A DNA stretch of 64,000 nt, taken from NCBI GenBank assembly GCA_003864495.1, contig ML133461.1, forward strand, positions 682,001 through 746,000. Direction: 5' to 3'. Both the position numbers and the translations under genes were made by a program. This document shows, one piece after another, positions 16,386 through 27,306 of the stretch; positions within the stretch are counted from its first letter, which is position 1; the number at the start of each line of letters is the position of its first letter. This DNA comes from Nemopilema nomurai. Taxonomy: Eukaryota > Cnidaria > Scyphozoa > Rhizostomeae > Rhizostomatidae. The notes under the pieces are model-generated. The model was not told the origin of the DNA. It saw only the letters and a list, made by a program, of their open reading frames with translations, and searched no databases.

Positions 16386-18475
16386 TAACCTTCTTTTTAT
16401 ACTGGTGCCTCGCTTTATCGTTAACAGCCTGTAAAATACTTTGAAACAACCCCCCCTCCTTTGCTCCGAGAGTGTATTTTTAAATATAAGAACGTCCAAA
16501 TTCTCTTGTCCCTTCCGGGAGGTTAGTCAAACTATGACCCAAAATGCGTTTGATTAGGAAGACAAAGAATGCAAAGAGAGGTGATGTTGTTGTTGTTGAT
16601 GTTGAAACGTATTTATATGAGCATTATGCATTATGACGATGCACCGGGCAATACAGGATTTTTACCACAAATGGGCGCTCAGAAATCGTAGATGATCTAT
16701 TCTTAGAGAGAGATGTTTTTATTATTATTGTCGTACGTTAATTGTGCGATGTTATGTGCTGCCAAAGCGATGCTGGATTCATTTGCCTGAAATTAACCCC
16801 GTTCATCGCTATGTTTTTGCGGTAACGTTCCGTGTATGCAAACTAAAGTACATATTTTTAGCTATCTTTTTTGTCGTTGTTTGTCATTCTTGCTTTCGAG
16901 AGTGATGCGACAAACCGGGGCTGGACAAAGTGAATCCAGTGTCGTGTTGGCAATAAGCGTTTGCGATTCACCGAAACAACGTAACTAGTTCTTTGACAAT
17001 GATCGTATGGTCTTTTATCAGATGTTTCACGAGAGAAATATTGCTGTAAATAATTTTTTGCTTGGATAATTTTCAATTTCTAGACCAATGTTTACGAAGG
17101 CGTATATCTATTGTGCATTTTGTTATCAATGGTTTTGTTAATGTCATTGAGTGTTTGTTACGCTTTGAAGCCTTTTTTCTCCATATAATTATGGAACGCC
17201 ATTACTCAGTTTATGAACATATTTCACTAAACGCTCATTGCCAAACTTCCTAAATATATGTTATGAAGTAGAGAATCAATTTATGTCTGTACTTGGTGAA
17301 GAAATCCTGGGGAATTTCCTCTTGGGAATGGTACCAAAAATGTTTCTATTGTAAAAAAAGCGATCTATATTTGAGTCATTAAGAAATCTTTCTGCGATGC
17401 TTCTAGATTGTAGAGAGGTCCAAGGGTAGTAAAGTCGGGCCCTGAAGAAATCAGACGTGAGCAATTCCCCTGGCTTCCGAAAGAATATGAATTTCCCCAT
17501 TCATTATGAGAGTTGAGCGTTGTAAGAAATGGCTCTCGGGTAGCGGAAATCCATGTAGTCGTTAAGGGTCCTTTTTGATCCATCGTAGTTAATGTCCTAA
17601 GGGCCATAGGGGTCCTATTGTCATGGGGTCTGGTTTTTCCAGTATGCCACTTTGCACAGCCAATGAACAATGCTGTAAATCTTGGAGCGGGGATGTAAAT
17701 ATTATTGAGATTAAATTAATCACTTAGTTGCCGGCTCAGTTATCGATTTTCTCTTTTGGCCCAGGCAACCTTCTTATCGTTACCGTTATATAAAAGAAAG
17801 GCTTCAATCCCTGAAGGGATACTCAGTCATTTCCAAAGCATAGTAATTTTCAAAATTATAGAATAGATTGACATATGAAGTGGAAAAGGCCTAGCATGTG
17901 CGTTTGGAAAAGGTGCTGCCGGGACCGCAAGAGTTAGATGACCACTGTATAAGCAGCAGCTTAATGATGTAGCCTATCAGTTCGACTGACGATGTAACTC
18001 TGTCTTTGACGTTACACGTATCTATCTTGAAGGTCAACAGTCTATACCAATAAACCAGGCTTTTCTTTAGAATCGAGCATCTAGAGATGCTTTCGTCCTA
18101 ACCTGAAGACGAACAATAATTCTCATAATAACCAAACCCTATATCTCTCTTCAACAACGTGCAGGGGAAGGAGCATTTGACTTCTGTCTACTAGCCACGT
18201 CCCATGGAGACTTTCCCTCCGAAAAATGAACCACGTGGTCAGTACCATCATAGGCCTAGGAGTTGAGCAAACAGATCTAGTATGATTGTACTTGACTGCG
18301 TGGCATCGAATCCTCTGCTTTGTGCTATTATCGAGGGCCTAATTTCTTTAGAACTTAATTTTGGCTATGAATAGTTCTGTATTGAACTTTATTGTCCTTC
18401 AATCAAAGGAGTCGTTCAGGCATTCACTGTCAGCTTCTGGGCGCAAGTCTCAATCATCACTTGCAAACACTGAAA
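16386..18475. other. 3' UTR of the Bfr1-like gene and upstream region of the UGT gene
   Basis: No coding exon recognised. A candidate polyadenylation signal AATAAA is at 18049-18054. The small minus-strand ORFs at 17276-17670 have no recognisable features. The promoter of the UGT gene should lie near the right end, but no clear TATA box was found. Confidence 0.4.
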
Positions 18476-21400
18476 ATGGCTACCTTTTCTTGGATTCGGA
18501 TGTTGCTGCAATCTCATGTTGCCTTTACAATGTTACACACACTCAAGGCCTCTCAAACCAAAACATCGAAAATCGTTTTTATCCCATTCCACTTTGCAAA
18601 CAGCCCGTACTTCAATTCTTTGGAGCTGGCAGAAGAGATGCTTCGCAGGGGAAACGAGGTTTGTTGCTTGTTTCAAGGTAAATTATGCTTTGAAGACTGT
18701 GGAAAGACAGCTTAACCAAGTAACAGAAGCAGGTTAACAGACTTTTGATTTTTGAATAGCGTTTAATTTTATGGTCTTTATATTTCAACACCTGTGGAAA
18801 GGGTAATAGTCATAAAAAATGGGCTGGATCTCTGTGTGCAGGACATGAAATCTGTAAAGTGAAGCAAGGAAAAGAGAGGCATATGAATCGGTGGACATGG
18901 AACGGGGATGCGGAGCAGAGAGAAGTGTCGTAAGACACAAACAGCCGGGTGATCCTCTTTCGTGCGTCCGCTGCCATGCAGCTGTAAACTGATAGGAAAT
19001 CCCTGCAGTCAACCCCCGTACATTGTAAGCGAGAACATGGGTACAAACTTAAAGACAGTTCGCGATGGAGCTTAAAAACTACATGGTCTCCTGTTCATCT
19101 TGCTAATGTACAGCCTCATGTCCGGCAAGACTGTTACACATCCACTCTCCTTGAAAGAATGAAACATGGCCATTGGAATATGCACATTTTAATATAACAA
19201 CCATTGTATACTCTAAAATTAAACTTTGTTTATTTCAATACTTGTAGGTATCAATCTTGACTACCGACCTCTTGCGAACACGGAAGAGCCCGGTCAAACA
19301 CGTCCAGTACCAACTTCAAAAGCGAGAACTTGCTCAGGAACTTAACGGTTTGATTGGCAAGGTCATTGCTCCGCACGGATTCCTCAAAACAACAGATATC
19401 TTGAACAAGTCATTGGGCCATATGCTTGATGCGTGCTTCGCAATGCTGAAGAACAACAATACACTGGAAGAGATCAAAAAGGCGGACTTGATAGTCACTA
19501 TATCCTTAACGTTCTGTAGTTATTATGTCGCTGACATATTTGACAAACCAATTGTAACACTAACAACTGCCAGCTATTGTCTCATAACTCATTTCACCGA
19601 CGGACCAAGCACTCCAAGCAATGTCCCTTCTTTTTTTTCCAGCTACACCGATGAAATGAACTTCTTTGCTCGAACTATGAATTTCATTATGTACAAATTA
19701 TTTGGTTTTGGAATGGAGCTCCTGACAAATTATTATTTCAGAGAACTGCAAGCTGCTTATGGCTGGAAGAGCAAAGGGAGTTTCTCTGAAATATTTGCCA
19801 AAACGGAGATGATCATAAGTCCACTCGATTTTGCATACCAGTATGCGCATCCGTTAATGCCTAGTACGTACCATTGCTAGGGTGAAATGACGATTATTAT
19901 TTTCAAAACACTTTCTGACTTGTTTTTACTAGCTTTATCAAATTTTTTTAAAAGCACACTCTTTTTCTATACGAATAAAATCTATAAGAGTATTGTGGCT
20001 CAAAACATTTCTTTGCTCGTAAGGCAAGTTTACACCTTGTTTTTGGCAAGAATAATTTCAAAATACTCTTAGGCTCAAAATGGATCATTTTAAACAATAT
20101 TGAAGCTCGGCAAAAAATTTGGTTTTCTTAGAAAAAAGTGTGTAAGCATCAACTTGTTAATGTATCTCTTCACACAGAATCCCATTAAATTTCTTTACCA
20201 TTTTTTCTTTCAGATATCTTTTATGTTGGACCATTTTTAGCAAGACCACCTAAAGCCTTAACAGATGAGCTTGAAGCCTTCATGCAAAGCTCGGGAGAGC
20301 ATGGCGTAGTGTTGATCTCTTTCGGCAGTTCGGTGGCCCTTATCGACCCGGTGATTGTTGAGCGAGTTCTGACTGCTATTTCGCGCATGAAACAGAAGTT
20401 CATTTGGAAACTTAAATGTGAGTACCTCTCAGTTAACATCATATACGTTTGTAGCCTTTCATGGCGAATCATTTCACTGGTAAATTCAGTGGGTTTTTAG
20501 CTTGAAAATTGTTTCATTCTTTTGATGTGTCGGTTTTATGGTCGGTTTTTGAGAGCCCACAAAGTGGAACCTGTTTCTAAAAGTAAAATTCAGAGGACAA
20601 ATACATTCTCTACCCCTATACGGCGCAAAGTAGTCGCATCCGGACGTACAGAGGTCTTATCCGGACGCATATAGACTCGTTTGGACGCATAGTAATCTTA
20701 TCTAGATGCAAAGCGGTCTCTTCCGGACGCATAGTAGACTCATCCGGACGCATAGTAATCTTATCCGGATGCAAAGTGGTCTCATCCGGACGCATAGAAG
20801 TCTCGTCCGGACGTAAAATGGTCTCATCCGGACGCACAGTAGACTCATCCGGACGCATAGTAATCTTATCCGGATGCATAGTAGACTCACCCGGACGCAT
20901 AGTTATCTCATATGGATGAATAGATATCTCATCCGGACGTTAGTAGATTCATCCGGACGTTAGTAGACTCATCCGGACGCATAATTATCTCACCCAGACG
21001 CAAAGTGGTTATAGCCGGACTCATAGTAACCTTATCCAGACGCATAGTGGTCCCATCCGGACGCATAATAGGCTCATCCGGATGTATAAATGATAGGGTT
21101 TATGAATAGTGACCTTCCCCTTCAATATGCAGATCTGGGGGAAAATGAAAATGTTTATCCTCCCACCCTTCACATACATTCTTCTTAGTGTTGAGCACGC
21201 CTTGAGGACAGGAACTAATTTTTCAATTCGTTTGAGGTATTTATTTCATTTTACATTAGCGTCAGAAGGCATGCAAATCCCGAAAAATCTCAAAGTTCTC
21301 AAATGGATATCACAAAATGACATTTTGGGACACGAAAAGACTAGGGCCTTTGTCAGTCACATGGGCCTAAATGGTGCAGCCGAAGCCGTGTATCACGGTG

Positions 21401-22695
21401 TGCCAACCGTAGCTGCGCCGTTTGGCGATGAACGCATCCAGAATGCAATCCTGTTTGCAAAGAAAGTTAAAATTGCAAAAGTGATCGACGTTTTGAATGC
21501 TGATTCGGAAACATGGCAGCAGACAATGGAAGAAGTCATTTACAATTCTAGGTAAATACAAACTACTAATTTTGCTCGTTAGAGTTTGGTACAAATCTGA
21601 GTTGTTCATCCTGGAAATTTATGGTTTTGTTGCAGTTTTTGATAGCATGCCTTCTAAAGCTCAAAGTGATAGGGACAAGATAGTTGGAACAAGATAAGGA
21701 CAAAATAGGACGTTTGTTGGGAGTCTTCTTAGGATGGTGAACAGTCGTACGTGTCGTCGACATAGCGAAAAAACCACGGGTTCATTAATTTGTGCAAAAA
21801 GCTTGTTTTCATAAAAGGCGACAAAGATGATACCCAAAGGGCTACCCATTGCTACTCCATAAATTTGTCTATACATAAAGTCCCCAAAACTCAATTCCAC
21901 TTCGCGAGTGGCAATTTGCATGAGCTCTTTCAAAACTTCCTCTGGGAATGGTGCGCAATAAAGATCGCCACGATTCAAAGCATCAGTGCAAATCCCTATG
22001 GTCTCATCTAGGGGCACGTTTGTAAACGAACTGCTGATGTCGAAGGAGCACACGAATGTTTTGGCAGGCTCAAGTTCTAGGTTTTGGGTAAAGTTGGCGA
22101 ATGTAAAGAAGTCTGTGATGCAATGCGGATAATAATTTAATTTTGGATAATCAGATAATTTTGGATTGCCAGCTCATGTTATGAAGATTCAATCAAAGAC
22201 AAAATGGATCGAAGCGAGAAATTTTCTTTGTAAAATTTGAAAACCAAATGAAAAAAGCCATAAATGTCTGCTTCTTAGCGGTGAATCCCAAGATCATGTT
22301 TCCAGTTTATTACTGTTTATGATTCACGATAACTGTCCTGCAAATATCGACACACCCTCTCCTCAAGAGCCAAGCTTTTTGAGCTTGTAATCACAACAAG
22401 TTCTTCTTTCAGCTACAAAGAGCATGCATTGATTGCCTCAAAGCAGTTGCGAAGCTGGCCTAAATCAAGTGTGGAGAGAGCTGGGGATCTCGTTCAATAC
22501 ACACTTGATAATGGCGGACGCCTGCCTCATTTGAAGTCCAACGCAAACAGTCTGTACTGGTTCCAATACTACTGCGTCGATGTGGTTGCGTTCCTGGTTG
22601 CAGTGCTAATTCTGGTGCTGTACGTCTTCTGTAAAGCAATGCGGTTGCTGTTTTCACTGGTCTGTGGAAGTAAATCTAAATCGAAGAAGGACTGA
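18476..22695 (+). CDS. UDP-glycosyltransferase-like type I membrane protein (UGT8/UGT2-like), catalytic dyad apparently lost
   Basis: Five exons: 18476-18658, 19248-19863, 20214-20417, 21260-21551, 22413-22695; phases close, giving 525 aa, the usual UGT length. Family hallmarks: an N-terminal Rossmann half with LELAEEMLRRGNEVSILTTD, a linker ending PHLMP-like (HPLMPN) then FYVGPF, SFGSS, NLKVLKWISQNDILGHEKT, and HMGLNGAAEAVYHGVP in the donor-binding signature. The C-terminus has one membrane span (about 488-508) and KSKKD, a KxKxx ER-retrieval pattern. UGTs transfer glucuronic acid or sugars in the ER lumen. Odd points: the usual catalytic His aligns with Pro44 (18605-18607), the catalytic Asp with Ile146 (19500-19502), and the donor Asp-Gln with Glu391-Arg392. 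The start was chosen at ATG 18476 (good Kozak context, gaaaATGG); an in-frame ATG at 18392 is possible. The signal peptide is only moderately hydrophobic. Confidence 0.88.
20628..21085. repeat. 21-bp minisatellite in UGT intron 3
   Basis: About 20 copies of a 21-bp unit close to atccggacgcatagtagactc, with variants (aatctt, gtggtctc endings). Because the unit is a multiple of three and stop-poor, it creates minus-strand open frames with heptad repeats (MRPDEST type) that are not genes. It lies wholly between exons 3 and 4 of the UGT gene. Confidence 0.9.
21735..22113 (-). mobile_element. Penelope-like element reverse-transcriptase fragment, frameshifted
   Basis: Read on the minus strand, the fragment gives SFDISSSFTNVPLDETI, then GVAMGSPLG, then RYVDDT: the order and spacing of RT fingers/palm motifs in Penelope-like elements, including the YxDD catalytic box. 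The frame is lost by one base in the T-run just before FFRYVDD (about 21767-21774), and neither the GIY-YIG endonuclease nor the N-terminal part is present. It is a dead 5'- and 3'-truncated relic lying antisense in UGT intron 4. Confidence 0.8.
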
Positions 22696-23345
22696 GAGCA
22701 TCTGATCTCTGACAAGTACTCTATCTTGTCGTTTTTTATGCTGGAACATTTTTATAGGATGTTTTTTTATCTTAGTGCAACTACACTATTGAATTGTATG
22801 TTGCAAGGGGGTTTGATGATATTCTCTCGAAAATGTTCTGTCGATTCTTCCTTGTTTGACGCAGAGAAAAAGAACGAGCCGCAGATTTATATTTCAATTC
22901 ATCTTAATTTTAGTGGCTCAGTGTCGAAGTCAATTAATACAGAAAAGTAGCCTTTGATGTTGGCGTGATTAAAACTGCCAAACCACTATTCCCAGAATGC
23001 TTTTCTGTATGAAGAGATGCGAAAAAATGTGGCACTGTTTATCAACCAGTTTTTGCAGAAGAAAAATGAAACACAACTAGGCAAGACAGAAATTTAATGT
23101 AGATTAACCTTGTTTGTCTAATTGTTTATTCTCTTGGCCAGATTCTCCTTCATAATTAATGATATATCAATGAAAAATTCAAATATGAATATAAAGAATC
23201 TGAGCTAAATCTTAAAGGAAAATATTCATTTTATATAAAATAAAAGATTTAGTTATAAAAGTATTACAGCTTCGAAGCACAAAGATGCTGAACACAGAAG
23301 TAGACCACCTCCATTACAGACAAAATTGGATCTTTACCCTTCCGG
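22696..23345. terminator. convergent gene ends: polyadenylation region of UGT (+) and VWC-like gene (-)
   Basis: 650 bp separate the stop codons of the two convergent genes. A plus-strand AATAAA lies at 23239-23244 and a minus-strand AATAAA (plus TTTATT) at 23125-23130. If both are used, the 3' UTRs overlap by about 100 bp. No coding sequence recognised. Confidence 0.5.
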
Positions 23346-26228
23346 TTAGTTTTTGATGAAAATGCTCCCAGGTTCCCCAGGGCTCTTGTCTCGAGTAATG
23401 TCATGAATACGTTTTGGCACGACGACCCCGTCTTGGTTACAGAAAAGCAGGCTGCATTTCGAATCACGACCTTTATTCTCACAAATATTCCTGATGAACT
23501 GTCGCCTCTCATACATAGCGCCATCATAGAAACAGCCATTTGCTTTGTTCTGTCTGTCTATTCCCTCACCCTCTCCTTCCTTCTTCAAGCTGCTAACCTC
23601 TTTCAAAGATCCAAGAAGAGGCCTTGGAGTTGTCTGTGGTTTCACGCAATTCCAGTTGTCCCAGTACACCAGGCCTCCGTTTTCATTACACACAAGGCCG
23701 TAGCACCAACTTCTCAACGGATCAAATTTTTCATAGACAACGCTTCCACGTTTATAAGTACGTGAATCATAAAAACAATCCTTTATAACTGGCAACAAAG
23801 TTGTTATGGCCGCTGTCGTCTTTACAGAAACAGACGATCTTTGAGGGACCGTTTCAGGAGCCGTTGTTTCTGGTTCAGGTGGTCCTGTTGTACTCTTGCA
23901 GTTCCATTTGTCCCATTGAACAATTTCACCATATTCACCACAGTAAGACCCATAGCACCAATTAGATGATGCATCATAACCTTTGGAAATCTTTGCACCA
24001 GGCTGGTAATATTTCCCATCGCTGTAGCAGCCAGGTGGACGAGTAAATGGGACAGTTGTGGGTGTTGTGGTTGTAGTCTTACAATTCCATTTGTCCCATT
24101 GAACAATGTCTCCATTTTTATCACAGTAAGAACCATAGCACCAATTAGATGATGCATCATAACCTTTGGAAATCTTTGCACCAGGCTGGTAATATTTCCC
24201 ATCGCTGTAGCAGCCAGGTGGACGAGTAAATGGGACAGTTGTGGGTGTTGTGGTTGTAGTCTTACAATTCCATTTGTCCCATTGAACAATGTCTCCATTT
24301 TTATCACAGTAAGAACCATAGCACCAATTAGATGATGCATCATAACCTTTGGAAATCTTTGCACCAGGCTGGTAATATTTCCCATCGCTGTAGCAGCCAG
24401 GTGGACGAGTAAATGGGACAGTTGTGGGTGTTGTGGTTGTAGTCTTACAATTCCATTTGTCCCATTGAACAATGTCTCCATTTTTATCACAGTAAGAACC
24501 ATAGCACCAATTAGATGATGCATCATAACCTTTGGAAATCTTTGCACCAGGCTGGTAATATTTCCCATCGCTGTAGCAGCCAGGTGGACGAGTAAATGGG
24601 ACAGTAGTAGGAGGTGTTGTCCGTTCCTCGATGGCCTCAGTTGTAGGTCCTGTTGTCTCTACTGGTAAAGTAGTTGGAGGAAATGATTCAGGAGCCGTTG
24701 TTTTTCGTTCAGGTGGCCCTGTTGTACTCTTACAATTCCATGTATCCCATTGAATAATTTCACCACTTTCATCACAGTAAGAGCCATAGCACCAATTAGA
24801 TGTTTCATCATAACCTTTGGAAATCTCTGCGCCATGATGGTAATATTTTCCATCGCTGTAGCAGCCAGGTGGACGAGTAAACGGGACAGTTGTGGGTACT
24901 GTTGTCTCTACTGGTAAAGTAGTTGGAGGAAATGTTTCAGGAGCTGTTGTAGCTGGTTCAGGTGGTCCTGTTGTACTCTTACAATTCCATGTATCCCATT
25001 GAATAATTTCACCACTTTCGCCACAGTAAGAGCCATAGCACCAATTAGATGTCTCATCATAACCTTTGGAAATCTCTGCGCCATGATGGTAATATTTCCC
25101 ATCGCTGTAGCAGCCAGGTGGACGAGTAAATGGGACAGTTGTGGGTACTGTTGTCTCTATTGGTAAAGTAGTTGGAGGAAATGTTTCAGGAGCCGTTGTT
25201 CCTGGTTCAGGTGGTCCTGTTGTACTCTTACAATTCCATGTATCCCATTGAATAATTTCACCACTTTCGCCACAGTAAGAGCCATAGCACCAATTAGATC
25301 TCTCATCATAACCTTTGGAAATCTCTGCACCAGGCTGGTAGTATTTCCCATCGCTGTAGCAGCCAGGTGGACGAGTAAATGGGACAGTAGTAGGAGGTGT
25401 TGTCCGTTCCTCGATGGCCTCAGTTGTAGGTACTGTTGTCTCTACTGGTAAAGAAGTTGGAGGAAATGTTTCAGGAGCCGTTGTAGCTGGTTCAGGTGGT
25501 CCTGTTGTACTCTTACAATTCCATGTATCCCAGTGAATAATTTCACCACTTTTATCACAATAAGAGCCATAGCACCAATTAGATCTCTCATCATAACCTT
25601 TGGAAATCTCTGCACCAGGCTGGTAGTATTTCCCATCGCTGTAGCAGCCAGGTGGACGAGTAAATGGAACAGTTGTAGGAGCTGTTGTCTCTACTGGTAA
25701 AGTAGTTGGAGGAAATGTTTCAGGCGCTGCAGTCTGTTCCTCAACGGCTTTAGTCGTTGGTCCCGGATCTGGTCGTGGGTTTGGTTTGCATTGTGTTTTG
25801 CGACTAACAATTACTTCTCCTTTGGTTGAGCAGATGAGTACGTAGCATGTGCCTTTTGATTTCTCGATGCCACGAAACACCTCACTGCCTGCTGAGTATT
25901 CCTTGCCTTTATAATTGCAGGTACCGACAGCTCCCTCTGGAATCGTTGTCGTTTGCTTCGTTGTTTTAGTTGTTGTTGCTGTTCGCCTGGTGGTTGTCAG
26001 CTCTGTAGGAGCGATTGTGCGGCGACAGGAGAGGTCTATAAGCTTCCAAATGCTACCACTCGGCTTGCATATTCCAATGGAGCACCAGTTATTGCGCTTG
26101 TCGTACACATTGTAAACAGTGACATACGGTTGGAACGTCTTCCCATCGTATTCGCATTGACATGATGCCAGGGAAAGGCAGGCCAGGCTACCTATGACTC
26201 CAAGCACCAAACGCAGTGTGAATCGCAT
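23346..26228 (-). CDS. secreted modular protein with twelve four-Cys VWC-like modules and Thr/Pro linkers
   Basis: Uninterrupted 960-codon frame. Residues 1-23 form a clear signal peptide (basic start, hydrophobic core, ending near LASCQ). The mature protein has about twelve modules of the type C-x23-C-x4-C-x13-C, with consensus CYSDGKYYQPGAEISKGYD and WCYGSYC; the dG..y..G start and the C..C pair resemble the first half of a von Willebrand C domain, with the CxxC end missing. Modules 1, 2, 11 and 12 are divergent; 3-10 are near identical. Linkers are rich in Thr and Pro (ETTVPTT, TTAPETFPPTT) and likely O-glycosylated. An acceptor at 26253 (ttttacatgcag) just before the ATG suggests a 5' UTR intron. 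Probably an extracellular matrix, mucus or cuticle-like protein; the function is unknown and no binding partner can be inferred. Confidence 0.8.
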   Translation of the reverse strand: MRFTLRLVLGVIGSLACLSLASCQCEYDGKTFQPYVTVYNVYDKRNNWCSIGICKPSGSIWKLIDLSCRRTIAPTELTTTRRTATTTKTTKQTTTIPEGAVGTCNYKGKEYSAGSEVFRGIEKSKGTCYVLICSTKGEVIVSRKTQCKPNPRPDPGPTTKAVEEQTAAPETFPPTTLPVETTAPTTVPFTRPPGCYSDGKYYQPGAEISKGYDERSNWCYGSYCDKSGEIIHWDTWNCKSTTGPPEPATTAPETFPPTSLPVETTVPTTEAIEERTTPPTTVPFTRPPGCYSDGKYYQPGAEISKGYDERSNWCYGSYCGESGEIIQWDTWNCKSTTGPPEPGTTAPETFPPTTLPIETTVPTTVPFTRPPGCYSDGKYYHHGAEISKGYDETSNWCYGSYCGESGEIIQWDTWNCKSTTGPPEPATTAPETFPPTTLPVETTVPTTVPFTRPPGCYSDGKYYHHGAEISKGYDETSNWCYGSYCDESGEIIQWDTWNCKSTTGPPERKTTAPESFPPTTLPVETTGPTTEAIEERTTPPTTVPFTRPPGCYSDGKYYQPGAKISKGYDASSNWCYGSYCDKNGDIVQWDKWNCKTTTTTPTTVPFTRPPGCYSDGKYYQPGAKISKGYDASSNWCYGSYCDKNGDIVQWDKWNCKTTTTTPTTVPFTRPPGCYSDGKYYQPGAKISKGYDASSNWCYGSYCDKNGDIVQWDKWNCKTTTTTPTTVPFTRPPGCYSDGKYYQPGAKISKGYDASSNWCYGSYCGEYGEIVQWDKWNCKSTTGPPEPETTAPETVPQRSSVSVKTTAAITTLLPVIKDCFYDSRTYKRGSVVYEKFDPLRSWCYGLVCNENGGLVYWDNWNCVKPQTTPRPLLGSLKEVSSLKKEGEGEGIDRQNKANGCFYDGAMYERRQFIRNICENKGRDSKCSLLFCNQDGVVVPKRIHDITRDKSPGEPGSIFIKN
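24061..24609 (-). repeat. three near-identical 183-bp tandem units coding VWC-like modules
   Basis: Units 24061-24243, 24244-24426 and 24427-24609 are almost identical and each code for 61 residues (one four-Cys module plus a short TTTTTPTT linker). Further 5' in the gene the units are longer, with periods of 249 and 285 bp, because the linker has extra ETTVPTT and EAIEERTTPP segments. The short-linker array is therefore the most recent expansion. A shifted frame stays open across it, giving a spurious 248-codon ORF. Confidence 0.9.
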
Positions 26229-26252
26229 GGTTGATCAACTTTGGTGGACACC
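26229..26252 (-). other. 5' UTR part of the VWC-like coding exon
   Basis: 24 bases lie between a good acceptor (ttcccttttacatgcag, minus strand) and the ATG. The upstream non-coding exon and promoter were not located. Confidence 0.4.
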
Positions 26253-26587
26253 CTGCATGTAAAAGGGAACTTAATTCAATTACAAAGCAATAATAGCAAA
26301 GTACGGCATCGTAAAATTTGTTTTATGACTGTATGGGCTCAATGGCCATACCCTTCCTCACAGTCACACGATGTAAAGATCTTCTTCTGCATATCTACAA
26401 TCGTTAAAATCTAAAGGTCCAAAAAGACCCGCACACCAAACTACCACGGATCAGTCAAAGCTAAGATGAAAAGTTATCGATAGAAAGGCCTGTCTTGGTC
26501 CTGCTTGCTTAGAAGGCCTGTCTTGGTCCTTGGTGGGTGAATTATGAACGATGGGTAATGACTGGGCATAAACGGGAGACCCTTGCT

Positions 26588-26677
26588 AAAGCACCACTCG
26601 TGCTATCTTTCGCAAGCAAAGTGCCACTCGTGCCATCTTTCGCAAGCGAAGTGCCACTTGTGCCATCTTGCGCAAGC
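26588..26677. repeat. 30-bp tandem repeat, three copies
   Basis: Three direct copies of a unit close to gtgccactcgtgccatcttt followed by cgcaagcgaa, with few mismatches. A separate duplication of aaggcctgtcttggtcct lies just upstream at about 26486-26532. Both are within 0.5 kb of the 5' end of the VWC-like gene. Confidence 0.8.
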
Positions 26678-27267
26678 TAAATTCTCTTGAATGTGCCTAG
26701 CCCTCAGATTTTTCCACGGTGTGTACAGTAAATGTTTTGAGTGTAACTGATGAAACATGACAATGCCCTAATCGACTATATCGATTCGACATATCAATTT
26801 CGTTGCGGTACCACGAGGCATGTTAAAATTCAGGGAACATTCGACAGGTCGTGGCAATGTCTGAAAATTGGGAAGAAACGGCAAAGGAAAATTTGATGGG
26901 ATGTGTAGGGTAAAATCAAATTACACACAGGTTGCAAGGCTGATAAGAGAAGGGACATCTGATTAGCTGATTAGATTCTTTCAAGTTTCACCATTGTGAG
27001 AAAAGGTTAGCCAATCACGCGCTCTTCATTTATTTATTTGATGTTTTTGGTTCACAGCTAGCTATTTATTTTGTCAGCTTTTGGTCATTTTCCAACGTTT
27101 GCATACACTGAGGAAATTTTGAAATTGTGCACCACAAAACGTTTTGGCCTTAATCTGGAGTGATGGTTCTTAAATTTGAATCTACACCACTTTTATAAAA
27201 AAAATTACATGCAAATTCCTTAAAACGAAGAAGCCTAAATATATATATATACATATATATTTAGAAA

Positions 27268-27306
<39 letters not shown>

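Noticed and set aside
20616..20900. Minus-strand ORFs with heptad repeats over the UGT intron
   Set aside because: Created by the 21-bp minisatellite; they do not resemble an antifreeze, collagen or other repeat protein and lie wholly inside an intron.
20628..21085. CRISPR-like repeat array
   Set aside because: The repeats are contiguous without spacers, and the host is a eukaryote.
23822..24568. 248-codon minus-strand ORF with a repeated MGNITSLVQRF unit
   Set aside because: It is a shifted frame of the tandem VWC-like modules; it stays open only because the 183-bp unit is a multiple of three.
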